In this document: one piece after another, positions 32,401-40,693 of the stretch | How the letters are laid out: each line of letters starts with the position of its first letter | Position numbering within the stretch: the first letter of the stretch is position 1 | Assembly (NCBI GenBank): GCA_905221605.1 | Contig: CAJNDS010002135.1 | Location: forward strand, 997,001-1,061,000 | Source: Symbiodinium natans | Lineage: Eukaryota > Sar > Dinophyceae > Suessiales > Symbiodiniaceae | Length of the DNA: 64,000 nucleotides | Reading direction: 5' to 3' | Notes under the pieces: generated by a model | Databases searched by the model: none | Seen by the model: only the letters and a program-made list of their open reading frames with translations | Told to the model about the DNA's origin: nothing | Made by a program: the position numbers and the translations under genes

Positions 32401-35400
32401 TTGCCCAAGGAACCGCAGAGTTGTTCGTTACTCCTTGTGGCACTCTTGTTTCTCCCACTCCAGTCGAGACAATAGTCGCTCTTGGATTACTCATCAAAAT
32501 AGGGTGCAGGCTCCAGTGGGGTGAGAAGGAGTGCACATTATGGCACCCGTCAAGGGGGCAGATTCGGCTTGAAGTGAGCTCAGGGTGCCCTCGTGTCCCG
32601 GAGGAGCTTGCGCTAGAATTGATTCAGGAGATTGAGCAATATCGCGTGAACACAGTCGGTGCGGCCATTAAGGCACTGCAGGCCAAAGACAATGGTAGCT
32701 TGCCTCAACCCAAGGAAGCAATTAGCAAACTCACAGACGAAATTCTTCGAGGGGGTGATGTTGCCGGGAGTCTAGGAGAGTTGGTGCTGTCGTTATGGCC
32801 AGAAATCCCAAATGCCATTCTGCAGGATCTGGTAGCCTGGGCCTCTCAGGACTCTACTACATTGGTCTTTAATCGCCGGAAAAGAAGAGCGGTGTCAAAG
32901 GCTAAAGGGGTCTTGATACATTTGTTTGCCGGGGAATCTCGGAAGGAAATAGAAACTCACGCGAGGGCAAAGGGCTACGAGGTAGTATCTGTGGGCCTAC
33001 AAGAAGATTTCGCGTCCATCCAGACATTCGTGTATGTGCTTCACCTAGCGGCGCAGGGAGTTGTAGATATCATCTTTGCGGCACCGCCGGGTGGAACGAA
33101 TTCCGTGTGTAGGTTCATACAGCCGGGGCCAAAGCTTCTTAGAACTAGAGAAGGCACGAGTCGTTGGGGTCTGGTAGGATTGAGCCCTGCAGAACAAGTC
33201 AAGGTAAAGCAGGCGGATGAGCTTTATCTTCGGACTCTTCTGCTCATGCATGTAGCTGAGGAGGGTAGACGGAGAGTCAATAAGCCCCCCACATGGAGCC
33301 TGATTGAAAACCCCCAGGATCCAGCTACGTATGTGCGGCCAGACTCAAACCTTCACCAGCAGGCCCGCCGACATGGCGGGTTTCCGTCGTTTTTTGCCAC
33401 CAGGGAGTTTCAGATTTCCTCTGAACTGCTGGGAATGAGGCAATATCATGGAGACCAAGGCCCGTATGGTCATGAGACGCGTAGGCCAACGACATGGGCA
33501 TCCACTAGAGAACTCCCAGAACTGAAGAAAGGGCCGGGTGTAGGGCCAAGTGTGGATGGTGCTGTAGAGGAAGAATGGCTTGCTGCTAAGTGCAGTAAAT
33601 GGGCACCAGGGATGATTCGGCTACTACTGAACCTAGCGCCGTCGCTCTCACAGTCTGGCATCAAAGTTGCTAAGGCAGATTCGATGGACTGGGAAGAGCA
33701 TGTGCGTAATGGACATTGGCCTCCTTCTAGAAGGTGTAGAAGGTGTATAGCGGCGTGTGCCCGACATAGAGCCCACCGACGGATCAGATGTCCGGCATCT
33801 TGGGTCTTATCGGCCGATACCATCGGACCTTTCAAGAAGGCGGAAGATGAAACGTCGCCTGACCTTCGGTACCTCTTGATAGCATGTGTTGTGGTGCCAG
33901 TAGATGGAAAGGGAAAGCCAGTGCTGGGACCAGAGCAGCAACAGGCCGAAGCAGCCGAGGACACCGCCGTAAAAGCTGATGAGGAGTTAGCTGACTACGA
34001 GCCAACCGAGATGCCTGACGATGAGAATCAGATCAACATCCCATTGGAAGAGCTCTTCGGACCGGATGTCGAAGAAGCCCCTCTCGTGGGAAAGGCTCTT
34101 CAGGAGTACGAAGAGTGTCTGAAAGCCTGCCAGCAAGATGCTGATGAGCTCACTGCAGCCACAAAGGAGTGCAAAGTAGATGGGCTAGCTTGGAAGGAAG
34201 TAGTGTTTGTGGAAACGCTTAGGCGAAAGACCCCAGCTGCTACCGCCCAAGCTCTCACCCGTATCCTAACGCAGGCCCATGAACTTGGGCTACCCGTCGT
34301 GCGGCTACACACCGATAGTGGCTCTGAGTACGTCAATCCTCAGATCAGGAAGATGGCTACCAGGTTTCAACTAAAGCAAACCTGCGCAGCTCCAGAGGAA
34401 CATAACAGTAATGGCCGCAGCGAAAACATAGTGCAGCGTGTAAAAAACCAGATGAACATGTTGTTGGGCTTGCCTAACAGCGATCCGGTGCTCTGGCCTC
34501 TTGCGGCTAAGAGCGTTGTTGCAACATGGCGTGCGCAAACACTGAGGCAGATGGGCATGCCAGCTCCAGCAGTGGTTCCGTTTGGTACTCACGCTCAGGT
34601 ACTCTGCAGGTCGTGGTTGCGCAAGAGCAAACAGTCTTGGAAAGCAAAGGCAGTGGACGCCACCGTCTTGTGTCCTGCTTCGCTAATAAAACTTGGGTAT
34701 GTGGTTAGGATAGGCAAGCGGTTGTCGGTCGTTACAAAGCTGTTTCAGGGTGAGGAGCCACCGCTCACAATCACGTTGAACCCAGGCCAAGACCCTCCAC
34801 CAATGTCACATTCCCTAGGCCCTGAAACTCGTGTGTCCGAAAAAGCCTCAATCCCAAGTATGTCCCACGCGCCTCCTCCTCTTGTTAGGTATCGTGACAA
34901 AGCCCCAGGCCCAGGTAGACGTCCTGTAGTAAGTGCCATTCAACCTCACCCAGGTAGGAGTGTAGAAGATCTCCAAGCTGAACAACTGGCTAAAGCGAGT
35001 CCGTTTGATGTGGATGAGGCAGTACGTTTTGTCTTGAGTAGTTCGTATGTTGTAGAACCGGGGCTTCAGGACATCAGCAGCAGCAACAAGCACTTCTCGG
35101 GACAGCACTATCTGTTTGGGGTCTACCGGTATGGAGGAGCCGTCGGGCTCACTCGGTGCTGCAAACAGCGCCCAGGAATGTCTGCCCTGTTGGCAGCTAT
35201 TGCTAAGGCCAAGTGTCCTGATGCTACTTTTTCGACGATAGGACTATGCGTAAATGGGGCAGCCTATCCACATCGTGACAGCAACAATCTCCCTACTTCG
35301 GTGTCGCATTGGATTCCTCTCAAAATGCCAAAAAAGGGCGGTAGGTTGTGGGTTGAACTTCGGGTGGGTGCTCAGGTTGTTGGTCAGCCAGCAGTTGTGT

Positions 35401-36014
35401 CTGCCGGTAATACTCATGTTCCTGGACAGTTCCACAGCCCCAATTGCCCTGCAGCGTTCTCCCCGATGCACCTGCATGGCACTGAAGATTGGAACAGGCA
35501 GGAGTCGAGAGTAGTGCTTCTGTTGTACACGGTCAATTGCTTGCAAAACCTCGATGAGCGATCTCTTCTTGAGCTACGGCAGTATGGGTTTTCCGTTCCT
35601 TGCGTTAACGAAAAAGGGGGAGATGGTGTTCATGATGCTCGAGCTAGGGAGGGGGGAGACCCAGGATTTCAAGATGGTGTCCATGATGCTCGGGCTGGTG
35701 TTCATGATGCTCGTGCTAGGGAGGGGGGAGACCCAGGATTTCAAGATGGTGTCCATGATGCTCGGGCTAGGGAGGGGGCAGACCCAGGATTTCAAGGCAA
35801 AAATGGAGAACTAGGTGGTCCTGTGTGCCTCGGGCTAGGAAGCCATTGCGTGTGTCCCGCCACTACTCAGCAAGCTGCAGAGTCGGGGGAGATCGGGGAT
35901 AGTAGGATAGAGGATGGTGGTAGCAACCACTCGGGCCCCAACTGCCTGCAATTTGTAGGCTCGGAGGAGAAAGGGAGCAGTTCAGGTTGTGAGGGTCGCG
36001 CGTCTTCAGGGTGA
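29457..36014 (+). CDS. copia ORF1: Gag-protease-methyltransferase-like-integrase-dioxygenase-like polyprotein
   Basis: 2185 residues from an ATG 48 bases after the LTR. A low-complexity Gag head has a helical segment near 172-215. The Gag core is about 555-775. A CCCH finger is C832-C841-C847-H851 and a CCHC knuckle C866-C869-H874-C879. The aspartic protease centre is D957-S-G-A. At about 1150-1310 a Rossmann-like stretch (LIHLFAGES, APPGGTNS at 1209-1216, IENP at 1283-1286) resembles cytosine-methyltransferase folds, but Gly1212 replaces the PPC cysteine. Integrase has the zinc motif H1415-H1420-C1427-C1430 and the triad D1454, D1620, E1656 (exact D35E), with an acidic insertion between the two Asp. 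At about 1890-2050 a 2OG/Fe(II) dioxygenase-like domain shows H1939-R-D1941 and a distal H2005 or H2007. It ends in a 17-residue tandem repeat. Virus-like particle formation, proteolysis and integration are inferred from family. Confidence 0.9.
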   Translation: MEKKESAPAESRPSPFWSEEAQRKFMETHGDRDTQRPAILEKYEQTATRHEEQQLREPPYEQAQASSSTSLDDAKKPVVVNSSAESDSGGRAKAPSVESLSMIAKVQARADGSPDRLSLGMESAYSGKSASSRHETLGQEGIKPEPEIIAESRETEPRSPGEPGMTFQEPAMAQLLRQLSGLVTQALQEQVAPTLQQVLVNQAQLESRLDQMEVASRPASTDGDGLIERTRMLELSTPTEDVKTSHFPVMSSSESVDRVNALGVQSIRPKAEQAEVPHEVQLEGGKPEAGDDQGLTLPSKGTVWVGTTEYAWRVSAGGLKLVPVQTQQHEADQQPVQEFGVRAAGSGGSVPTDRIFSNRAVSPFERYPGTRSEPGRDDIGRVSIERQLKPNISDPCPTPNAPPLPPKLEQGTESQVGFGPYEGIPPVPTARCSGAAGKGTGNRSSSREVQEGGRSDVHSRPVTPVKPRIVYPFSPGGTEIRPPNHSPPRRPTRSPNSRTKVAAGTENPPPAQTDMQQLVVALERAIRVGRGDSRTEDVKSIAELPKLEIRDNERELTPLIAGDWMALLGPSLRDLSANASEWWAEVQSAYQAFYTKWLESSPIERLLLLPERPNRFDAGPFARVEQRAVSLLLKAVPSSIKEEVVAMRKLSSIEILGAIMTTYQPGGLKERSALLKYLTAPEPAKGVTEALRAIRRWSRWRKRATELQISIPDSTLLIAGLDVMTSQVLSQHTDALFRIQTFRHQHTIDMVPTADKALSLSQMIQAELQVLENAGSHKRPKIAKVADGNAEGSDNANTAPSNKGKGKGKGDGKSVAKGSEAPEGNKGGGKACYHWMSKAGCKLGRQCRFPHDKAALNAALDVGSRCYVCSGIGHKAQDCPSQSQVEGEDRATKGKAKGNSKAQPNVPAVKRVEEDTPQAKLISAATDLLQQMQTKAVSLASSLNRISADGPRTGLIDSGASTCLRTARDDEPKGLVKKTVDLAQGTAELFVTPCGTLVSPTPVETIVALGLLIKIGCRLQWGEKECTLWHPSRGQIRLEVSSGCPRVPEELALELIQEIEQYRVNTVGAAIKALQAKDNGSLPQPKEAISKLTDEILRGGDVAGSLGELVLSLWPEIPNAILQDLVAWASQDSTTLVFNRRKRRAVSKAKGVLIHLFAGESRKEIETHARAKGYEVVSVGLQEDFASIQTFVYVLHLAAQGVVDIIFAAPPGGTNSVCRFIQPGPKLLRTREGTSRWGLVGLSPAEQVKVKQADELYLRTLLLMHVAEEGRRRVNKPPTWSLIENPQDPATYVRPDSNLHQQARRHGGFPSFFATREFQISSELLGMRQYHGDQGPYGHETRRPTTWASTRELPELKKGPGVGPSVDGAVEEEWLAAKCSKWAPGMIRLLLNLAPSLSQSGIKVAKADSMDWEEHVRNGHWPPSRRCRRCIAACARHRAHRRIRCPASWVLSADTIGPFKKAEDETSPDLRYLLIACVVVPVDGKGKPVLGPEQQQAEAAEDTAVKADEELADYEPTEMPDDENQINIPLEELFGPDVEEAPLVGKALQEYEECLKACQQDADELTAATKECKVDGLAWKEVVFVETLRRKTPAATAQALTRILTQAHELGLPVVRLHTDSGSEYVNPQIRKMATRFQLKQTCAAPEEHNSNGRSENIVQRVKNQMNMLLGLPNSDPVLWPLAAKSVVATWRAQTLRQMGMPAPAVVPFGTHAQVLCRSWLRKSKQSWKAKAVDATVLCPASLIKLGYVVRIGKRLSVVTKLFQGEEPPLTITLNPGQDPPPMSHSLGPETRVSEKASIPSMSHAPPPLVRYRDKAPGPGRRPVVSAIQPHPGRSVEDLQAEQLAKASPFDVDEAVRFVLSSSYVVEPGLQDISSSNKHFSGQHYLFGVYRYGGAVGLTRCCKQRPGMSALLAAIAKAKCPDATFSTIGLCVNGAAYPHRDSNNLPTSVSHWIPLKMPKKGGRLWVELRVGAQVVGQPAVVSAGNTHVPGQFHSPNCPAAFSPMHLHGTEDWNRQESRVVLLLYTVNCLQNLDERSLLELRQYGFSVPCVNEKGGDGVHDARAREGGDPGFQDGVHDARAGVHDARAREGGDPGFQDGVHDARAREGADPGFQGKNGELGGPVCLGLGSHCVCPATTQQAAESGEIGDSRIEDGGSNHSGPNCLQFVGSEEKGSSSGCEGRASSG
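35620..35805 (+). repeat. tandem repeat in ORF1 tail
   Basis: Units of about 51 bp, one with an extra partial unit, encode GVHDAR(A)REGGDPGFQD repeats. They stay in frame, so length variation would not interrupt ORF1. Confidence 0.9.
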
Positions 36015-36576
36015 TTCAATGGCACTTTGCAGGATTTGTGATTCGGAGGAACTGGTTAATGATTAGGGAAGGTGTTCGGAGTGTGGTTGTAAGGTTGCAG
36101 AGAGTTCGGTAGGTAGCAGTTGTAACCCGTACAAGGCCCGAGCTGGGTTTCAGACGCTGACTGCACCTACCCACCCCAAAGAAAAAACCTCAAAACCCAA
36201 AGAAAAAACTGAAAATTACCAAAACCCAGAAAAATCGCATAATATTTACCCCAAAAACTGTATCACTTCCGGTGATATGCCTCAGAACCGCAGCCAAGGG
36301 ATGATGCGAGCGATGTGTGTGTCGGGGAATCGGTCAGTAGAGCCGGTCGCTGGCGGGCGCTGCAGTAAGCAAGTCCTTCGGGCCCTGGAGGGGCCTAGTG
36401 GCAATGAGCGGGAAGGGTGGCATCAGAGGCGTCCAAGTCAGGCCTTGACATGCATTAGGTCGGAGGGGCTTGAGCGCGGTGTGTGGATGTTGGACTCTGG
36501 CTCCATAACTCGGAAGGAGGCTGAGAGGCCGAGTAACGGTCTCGAGGAAGCTGACCGAGAATTAAGCCTGGAGTTG
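36015..36576 (+). other. gap between copia ORFs
   Basis: No long ORF in the ORF1 frame after the stop at 36012-36014. It holds an A-rich stretch (36178-36250) and a 106-codon ORF (36277-36597) in the +1 frame relative to ORF1. That ORF overlaps the ORF2 start by 20 bases and ends in similarly acidic sequence (ELREELVV versus EFDGESDG). A +1 frameshift from this ORF into ORF2, or an old indel, could explain it. Confidence 0.5.
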
Positions 36577-36577
36577 C

Positions 36578-39500
36578 GTGAGGAGCTTGTTGTGTGAGTT
36601 TGATGGTGAAAGTGATGGGCGGAGCGATGAGCCTGAAGAGGCGGAGAGTGCCTCTGAGGAGGGCGGTGACAGTCATCGCCAGGATGCCCGCTGGGCTGCG
36701 TCGTATGAGCGTGTGCTTGATCGTGAAGAGTTGAGATGCGTTGGAGGTGAGTCGCTTGGAGAAGTCTATGCGACAAGGACCCAGCAGGAGATCATGGATT
36801 TTGAAAGTTGGCTTGATGAGCGGCAGCTGAGGCTGGCGAGCATGCATGAGGGAGAGCTGCAACAATGGATAGATGATATGCCTCCTGCTTCGGAGGCGGC
36901 TCAATTGAATCGGCTAGAAATCAACAAGTTGTGGGAGGACGTTGAAGACTTGCGCTTGGAGTTGACGCAGTTGTGCTTGAAGCAAATAACTGAAGACTCA
37001 CAAGCATTAGCTGAGGCCCAAGCCATGCCTGCTGATGTTCATGAACAGGTAGTGCTTCAGACGCGGATAGTTGCAAACATGCAGGTGATGGCAAACTGGG
37101 AGCTCTGGAAACCTGCCGTTGAGGCAGAACTTGGAAGCCTGATACAGGACAAGCAGGCGATCTATGAGACAACTCAGAAGGAGTTGGACAAGCTGCAGGC
37201 GCAGGGCTACAAGGTTTTGTTGATCCCAAGTAAAGCCATTTTTACCGTAAAAGCCCCGGGGGGCAAGTATAAGTGTAGATTAGTAGCCTGCGGAAACTAC
37301 CTTAGCAGTAGCGAGGGCAGCAAACTGGAACATAGGCAGACTGTCTACACCCCCAGCATAGGGATAGATGCCCTACGTACAGCGTTGGCCTTCAGCACGC
37401 GAAGGAGGCACACGTTAATCACAGTAGACATAAAGGCCGCATTCCTCAATGCGCAGCTATTGCCACGTAATCGGGGCAGCGCTGAGAAGGTTGCTGCAGA
37501 AGCCAGTAATGCAATCGATCAGGTTGAGGTGCCGTCGTCCAGTAGTCATTTCCAGCAACAGTCACAGCAACAGCATCAGCGCCAACAGCAGACTCAGAAA
37601 GAGAAGACAGAGAGTATTTTGGCTCAAGACTCGCGGCTCGACAAAGTGACCGATGAAGTGGTGGCCCTAGTACCTCCACGTGTCCTCGTTACACAGGGAG
37701 TTTTCAGCTCCCAGGCGCGGCTCATCATTAAAAAGGCTCTCTATGGGCTTGATCAGTCCCCAAGAGATTGGAGTTTTCAGCGTGATCAAGCATTGCGGAA
37801 GATCATCATCAGGCATCAAGGCACAGAGTACCGTTTGTATCAATCATTAGCTGAAGACAGTCTTTGGCTACTCAGTAGCGAAAAACCGCTCAGAGGAATG
37901 GAAGCCACGCTGAACATCTCGCCTGAAACATCGGCAATCGCTGGATGGGTTGCTGTGTATGTAGATGACGTCCTGGTAGGAGCTGAGAACAGCTTAGCCT
38001 GGGCAGTGATTTCTGCTATCCGTGAGCGATGGGAGTGCTCGGAACCTCAAGAAGTTGTGAATGGCTCCCAGGGAAAGGTGAGATTTTTAGGCATCGACCT
38101 CAGCTGGAATGACAATCGTGACTTGGTTTTGTCTCAGGCCTCATACATTCGAGAACTGGAGCAACGGTACAAATCGCAGCTTGATGGGTTAGGAAAACCA
38201 ACGACTCCGTTGCCAAATGCCTTCGACGACGACGCCCGCGAAGAGTCAAGCGACGTTGAAGACGTTAGACGATGTCAAACCATAGTGGGAGAGATGCTTT
38301 GGGCAAGTATCCGAACGAGACCAGACATTACTTTCTCGGTTTCAAAATTAGCTGCTGCAATCACACGAGCTCCTGTAGGAACCTACAGATCTGCACTTCA
38401 CACGCTGGCCTATCTAGTGGCAAGCGCAGAGTGTGTGTTGATTTATCCACGTGATGAGCGAGAAGTGTGGAAGCAGTATAAGAAGTCCACCGCTATGGAG
38501 GGGCTTCTTGAAGGATATGGGGACGCGTCATTTGCTCCAGAGGCCAAGAGATCGATGCAATGCGTCCAGGTGCATACCGAAGGGGCGCTTACCGGATGGT
38601 CGTGCGCAAGACAGGCTTTCATGGCTCAAAGTTCTTGTGAAGCGGAAATGATAGCTTTGATGGAGTTAGCTAACTACACCATCAGTAGCTCTTATGTATT
38701 TGACGAGTTGCTGCAGCGGCGCTCTCGCAAGGAGTTGCTGGGCGACAATGTAGCGGCGCTGGCCTTGTACGGTGGTACAAGTGCTAGCTGGAGAACCAGG
38801 CATCTAAAAATCAGAGCTAAGGCTTTTGCTGAGCGATACATGGAGGGTGATCTTCCGGCAAATCATATAGCCGGGGAATTCAACCCGGCTGACTCAGGCA
38901 CCAAAGCCTTGGGGGCAGCACGTCACTGGAAACTGTGTGATTTGATGGGATTGCACATACCGCGTGGGCAGACTAAGCTGGCGCATGTGAGCACTGAGCA
39001 CAAAGTAGAGAATGCGTCAGAGTCGAAGCGCTACTTGCAAGCGGTGATAGTGGCATGCTGTTTGTGTAGTGCAAGTGCCCAACCGACGCCGGCTGCGAGC
39101 TCAGAGGGAGATGCCGCGTTGTGGGTGCTAATCTGTTTGGTGGCAGTAACCTCCATTGCCTTGTGGGAAGCAGGGAAAGCGTTTGTGCGATGCTGTCTTA
39201 GGTATGGGGCGCAGAGGCGTCCTGTCAGAGTGTCGGAAGATGAGAGCGATGAGAGACTGCCAGAAAGACAGCCCGATAGTGAAGATGAGCTTGAAGAGCA
39301 AACTCCCCTGCAACTGGCCCTGCAAGAGATTGAAAGAGAGAGGGAAGGAGTGAGGGAGAGAGAGAGGGAAGAACAGCAGCAGCAGGACTATGAAGAGGGC
39401 TTGCGTAGAAGAGGAGCCAGGATTTATGTAGCAGAGCCAGAGTTGGAGCCTCCGCTGCCTGCATCGCCGGCGATGAACCCAGGTCCTCAGAGCCATATTG

Positions 39501-40159
39501 CAACGCAATATCTAGATGACCTTCTTGTAGCTGCACCGGCGGAACACATAGACCGTATTGTTCAGGAGGAACTGAATCGTAGAGCCACCGGCAATCCGCC
39601 TGCCCCAACTGAAATCCCCCCAGCTCCAGTTCGGGAAGTCCGAGTTTTGGACTTCGAAAGGGCTCGTGAGGAAGTCTTGAGAGGTCAACGGGAGGAGCAG
39701 CGGATGGGTTTGCCACCAGACCCTCCTATTGTTATCCATCCTGGTTTAGGACCTCCGCGCAACCAGCCACCGCTGAGGGAGATCCAAAGGGCTTCCTCAA
39801 CTTGGGGCGGCCTAGCATCTGCTTTGCATCAAGTGCTTCCCGTAGAGTACCGTAGAGATTTTTATCAAATAGACTGGAACAGAAATGTTCTCATACGGTG
39901 GCATGCAGCTACGCGTGTGCGACTATTCACACCTACGCAGACGAGGCTTCCAGATGGCCTTGACATCCGTGCAGTCACTGGTCGTAGGAGATCTTTCATC
40001 ACCGACATGGCACGGCAGTATGTACTCGACGACAGCTTTCGAGGCGAAGGAGCTCAAAGATACTTGGAAGCTGAATGGAGGGGAAGGACTGAGCTCGAAA
40101 TCAGTCGAGCCATCCTTCAAATGGTGCGTCCTGCGCCATTGCCAGAAGGCGTGCGATAA
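36578..40159 (+). CDS. copia ORF2: reverse transcriptase-RNase H with membrane-anchored tail
   Basis: 1193 residues. The GTG at the nominal start follows an in-frame stop at 36563, so the true start is a later ATG or a frameshift from the upstream ORF. Reverse transcriptase (RVT_2): VDIKAAF with D284, KALYGLDQSPRDW, VYVDDVLVG with D463-D464. A Gln-rich insertion lies between motif A and KALYG. RNase H: GDASF D649, SSCEAEM E688, GDNVAA D723, then the usual copia NPADSGTK region. Beyond it is an unusual 370-residue tail: hydrophobic AVIVACCLCSASA (about 822), a strong membrane segment ALWVLICLVAVTSIALW (847-863), Cys/Arg residues, a charged coiled coil (about 908-950), and a folded-looking C-terminus. 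The tail contains a second YLDDLLVA motif (D980-D981). Confidence 0.9.
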   Translation: MRSLLCEFDGESDGRSDEPEEAESASEEGGDSHRQDARWAASYERVLDREELRCVGGESLGEVYATRTQQEIMDFESWLDERQLRLASMHEGELQQWIDDMPPASEAAQLNRLEINKLWEDVEDLRLELTQLCLKQITEDSQALAEAQAMPADVHEQVVLQTRIVANMQVMANWELWKPAVEAELGSLIQDKQAIYETTQKELDKLQAQGYKVLLIPSKAIFTVKAPGGKYKCRLVACGNYLSSSEGSKLEHRQTVYTPSIGIDALRTALAFSTRRRHTLITVDIKAAFLNAQLLPRNRGSAEKVAAEASNAIDQVEVPSSSSHFQQQSQQQHQRQQQTQKEKTESILAQDSRLDKVTDEVVALVPPRVLVTQGVFSSQARLIIKKALYGLDQSPRDWSFQRDQALRKIIIRHQGTEYRLYQSLAEDSLWLLSSEKPLRGMEATLNISPETSAIAGWVAVYVDDVLVGAENSLAWAVISAIRERWECSEPQEVVNGSQGKVRFLGIDLSWNDNRDLVLSQASYIRELEQRYKSQLDGLGKPTTPLPNAFDDDAREESSDVEDVRRCQTIVGEMLWASIRTRPDITFSVSKLAAAITRAPVGTYRSALHTLAYLVASAECVLIYPRDEREVWKQYKKSTAMEGLLEGYGDASFAPEAKRSMQCVQVHTEGALTGWSCARQAFMAQSSCEAEMIALMELANYTISSSYVFDELLQRRSRKELLGDNVAALALYGGTSASWRTRHLKIRAKAFAERYMEGDLPANHIAGEFNPADSGTKALGAARHWKLCDLMGLHIPRGQTKLAHVSTEHKVENASESKRYLQAVIVACCLCSASAQPTPAASSEGDAALWVLICLVAVTSIALWEAGKAFVRCCLRYGAQRRPVRVSEDESDERLPERQPDSEDELEEQTPLQLALQEIEREREGVREREREEQQQQDYEEGLRRRGARIYVAEPELEPPLPASPAMNPGPQSHIATQYLDDLLVAAPAEHIDRIVQEELNRRATGNPPAPTEIPPAPVREVRVLDFERAREEVLRGQREEQRMGLPPDPPIVIHPGLGPPRNQPPLREIQRASSTWGGLASALHQVLPVEYRRDFYQIDWNRNVLIRWHAATRVRLFTPTQTRLPDGLDIRAVTGRRRSFITDMARQYVLDDSFRGEGAQRYLEAEWRGRTELEISRAILQMVRPAPLPEGVR

Positions 40160-40262
40160 GGGAAGTGAACGTAGCGTAGACTGCATGCACACAACAGGAG
40201 CTGAGATGCCGAGATGAGTTCTGAATTAGTCTGTTAAAGGCTGAGGTACTGCGAATCGCAGT

Positions 40263-40270
40263 AGGGGGAG
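40263..40270 (+). promoter_or_regulatory. polypurine tract
   Basis: AGGGGGAG lies directly before the 3' LTR, the expected site of plus-strand priming. It also supports the LTR boundary. Confidence 0.8.
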
Positions 40271-40495
40271 CGCGTGTACAGCAGAAGCTCCTTGGCAAAG
40301 TATGTGACTGCAAGTGTTGGTGTGAGCCAGTACAGGATGCTCAAGCTGAAACGCTATCCAGCACTTCCAAAAGTTAACCCAAGTAGCAGAATACAGCACG
40401 ATGCTACAGACAGAACGGCCAGAGACATTTGTGCTTTGTCCCCTGAAAAGAATCAGCTGCTGTGACTCCAGCCATAGACTCATCCCGCTTCGGCG
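40271..40495 (+). repeat. copia 3' LTR
   Basis: Identical to 29184-29408 across 225 bp. Followed by ACCCT (40496-40500) and telomere-like CCCTAAA units. Confidence 0.9.
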
Positions 40496-40693
40496 ACCCT
40501 AAACCCTAAACCCTAAGCCCTAAACCCTACACAATCTTTAGCCTAGTACCCAGCCACCTCTGCAGACCCGGCCTCTGTGTGCCCACGAACCTTGAAGCAT
40601 CTCGTAGAAGCCTGAGCCCTGAGTCCTAAGCCCTAAGCCCTACTGAGCCTCAAACCCTAAACTCCTCAACCCCAGGCCCTAAACCCTAAACCC

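Larger units (their letters stand above)
29184..40495 (+). mobile_element. complete copia-type LTR retrotransposon, 11.3 kb
   Basis: It is bounded by identical 225-bp LTRs and a 5-bp target duplication, inserted in a telomere-like tract. Internal order: initiator-tRNA primer site, ORF1 (Gag, zinc fingers, protease, methyltransferase-like, integrase, dioxygenase-like), a 560-base gap, ORF2 (reverse transcriptase, RNase H, membrane tail), polypurine tract. The order integrase before reverse transcriptase defines copia (Pseudoviridae-like) rather than gypsy. Both ORFs are open over their full length with all catalytic residues of the core enzymes, and the LTRs show no differences, so insertion is recent. 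It lies within an intron interval of the candidate host gene. Confidence 0.93.
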
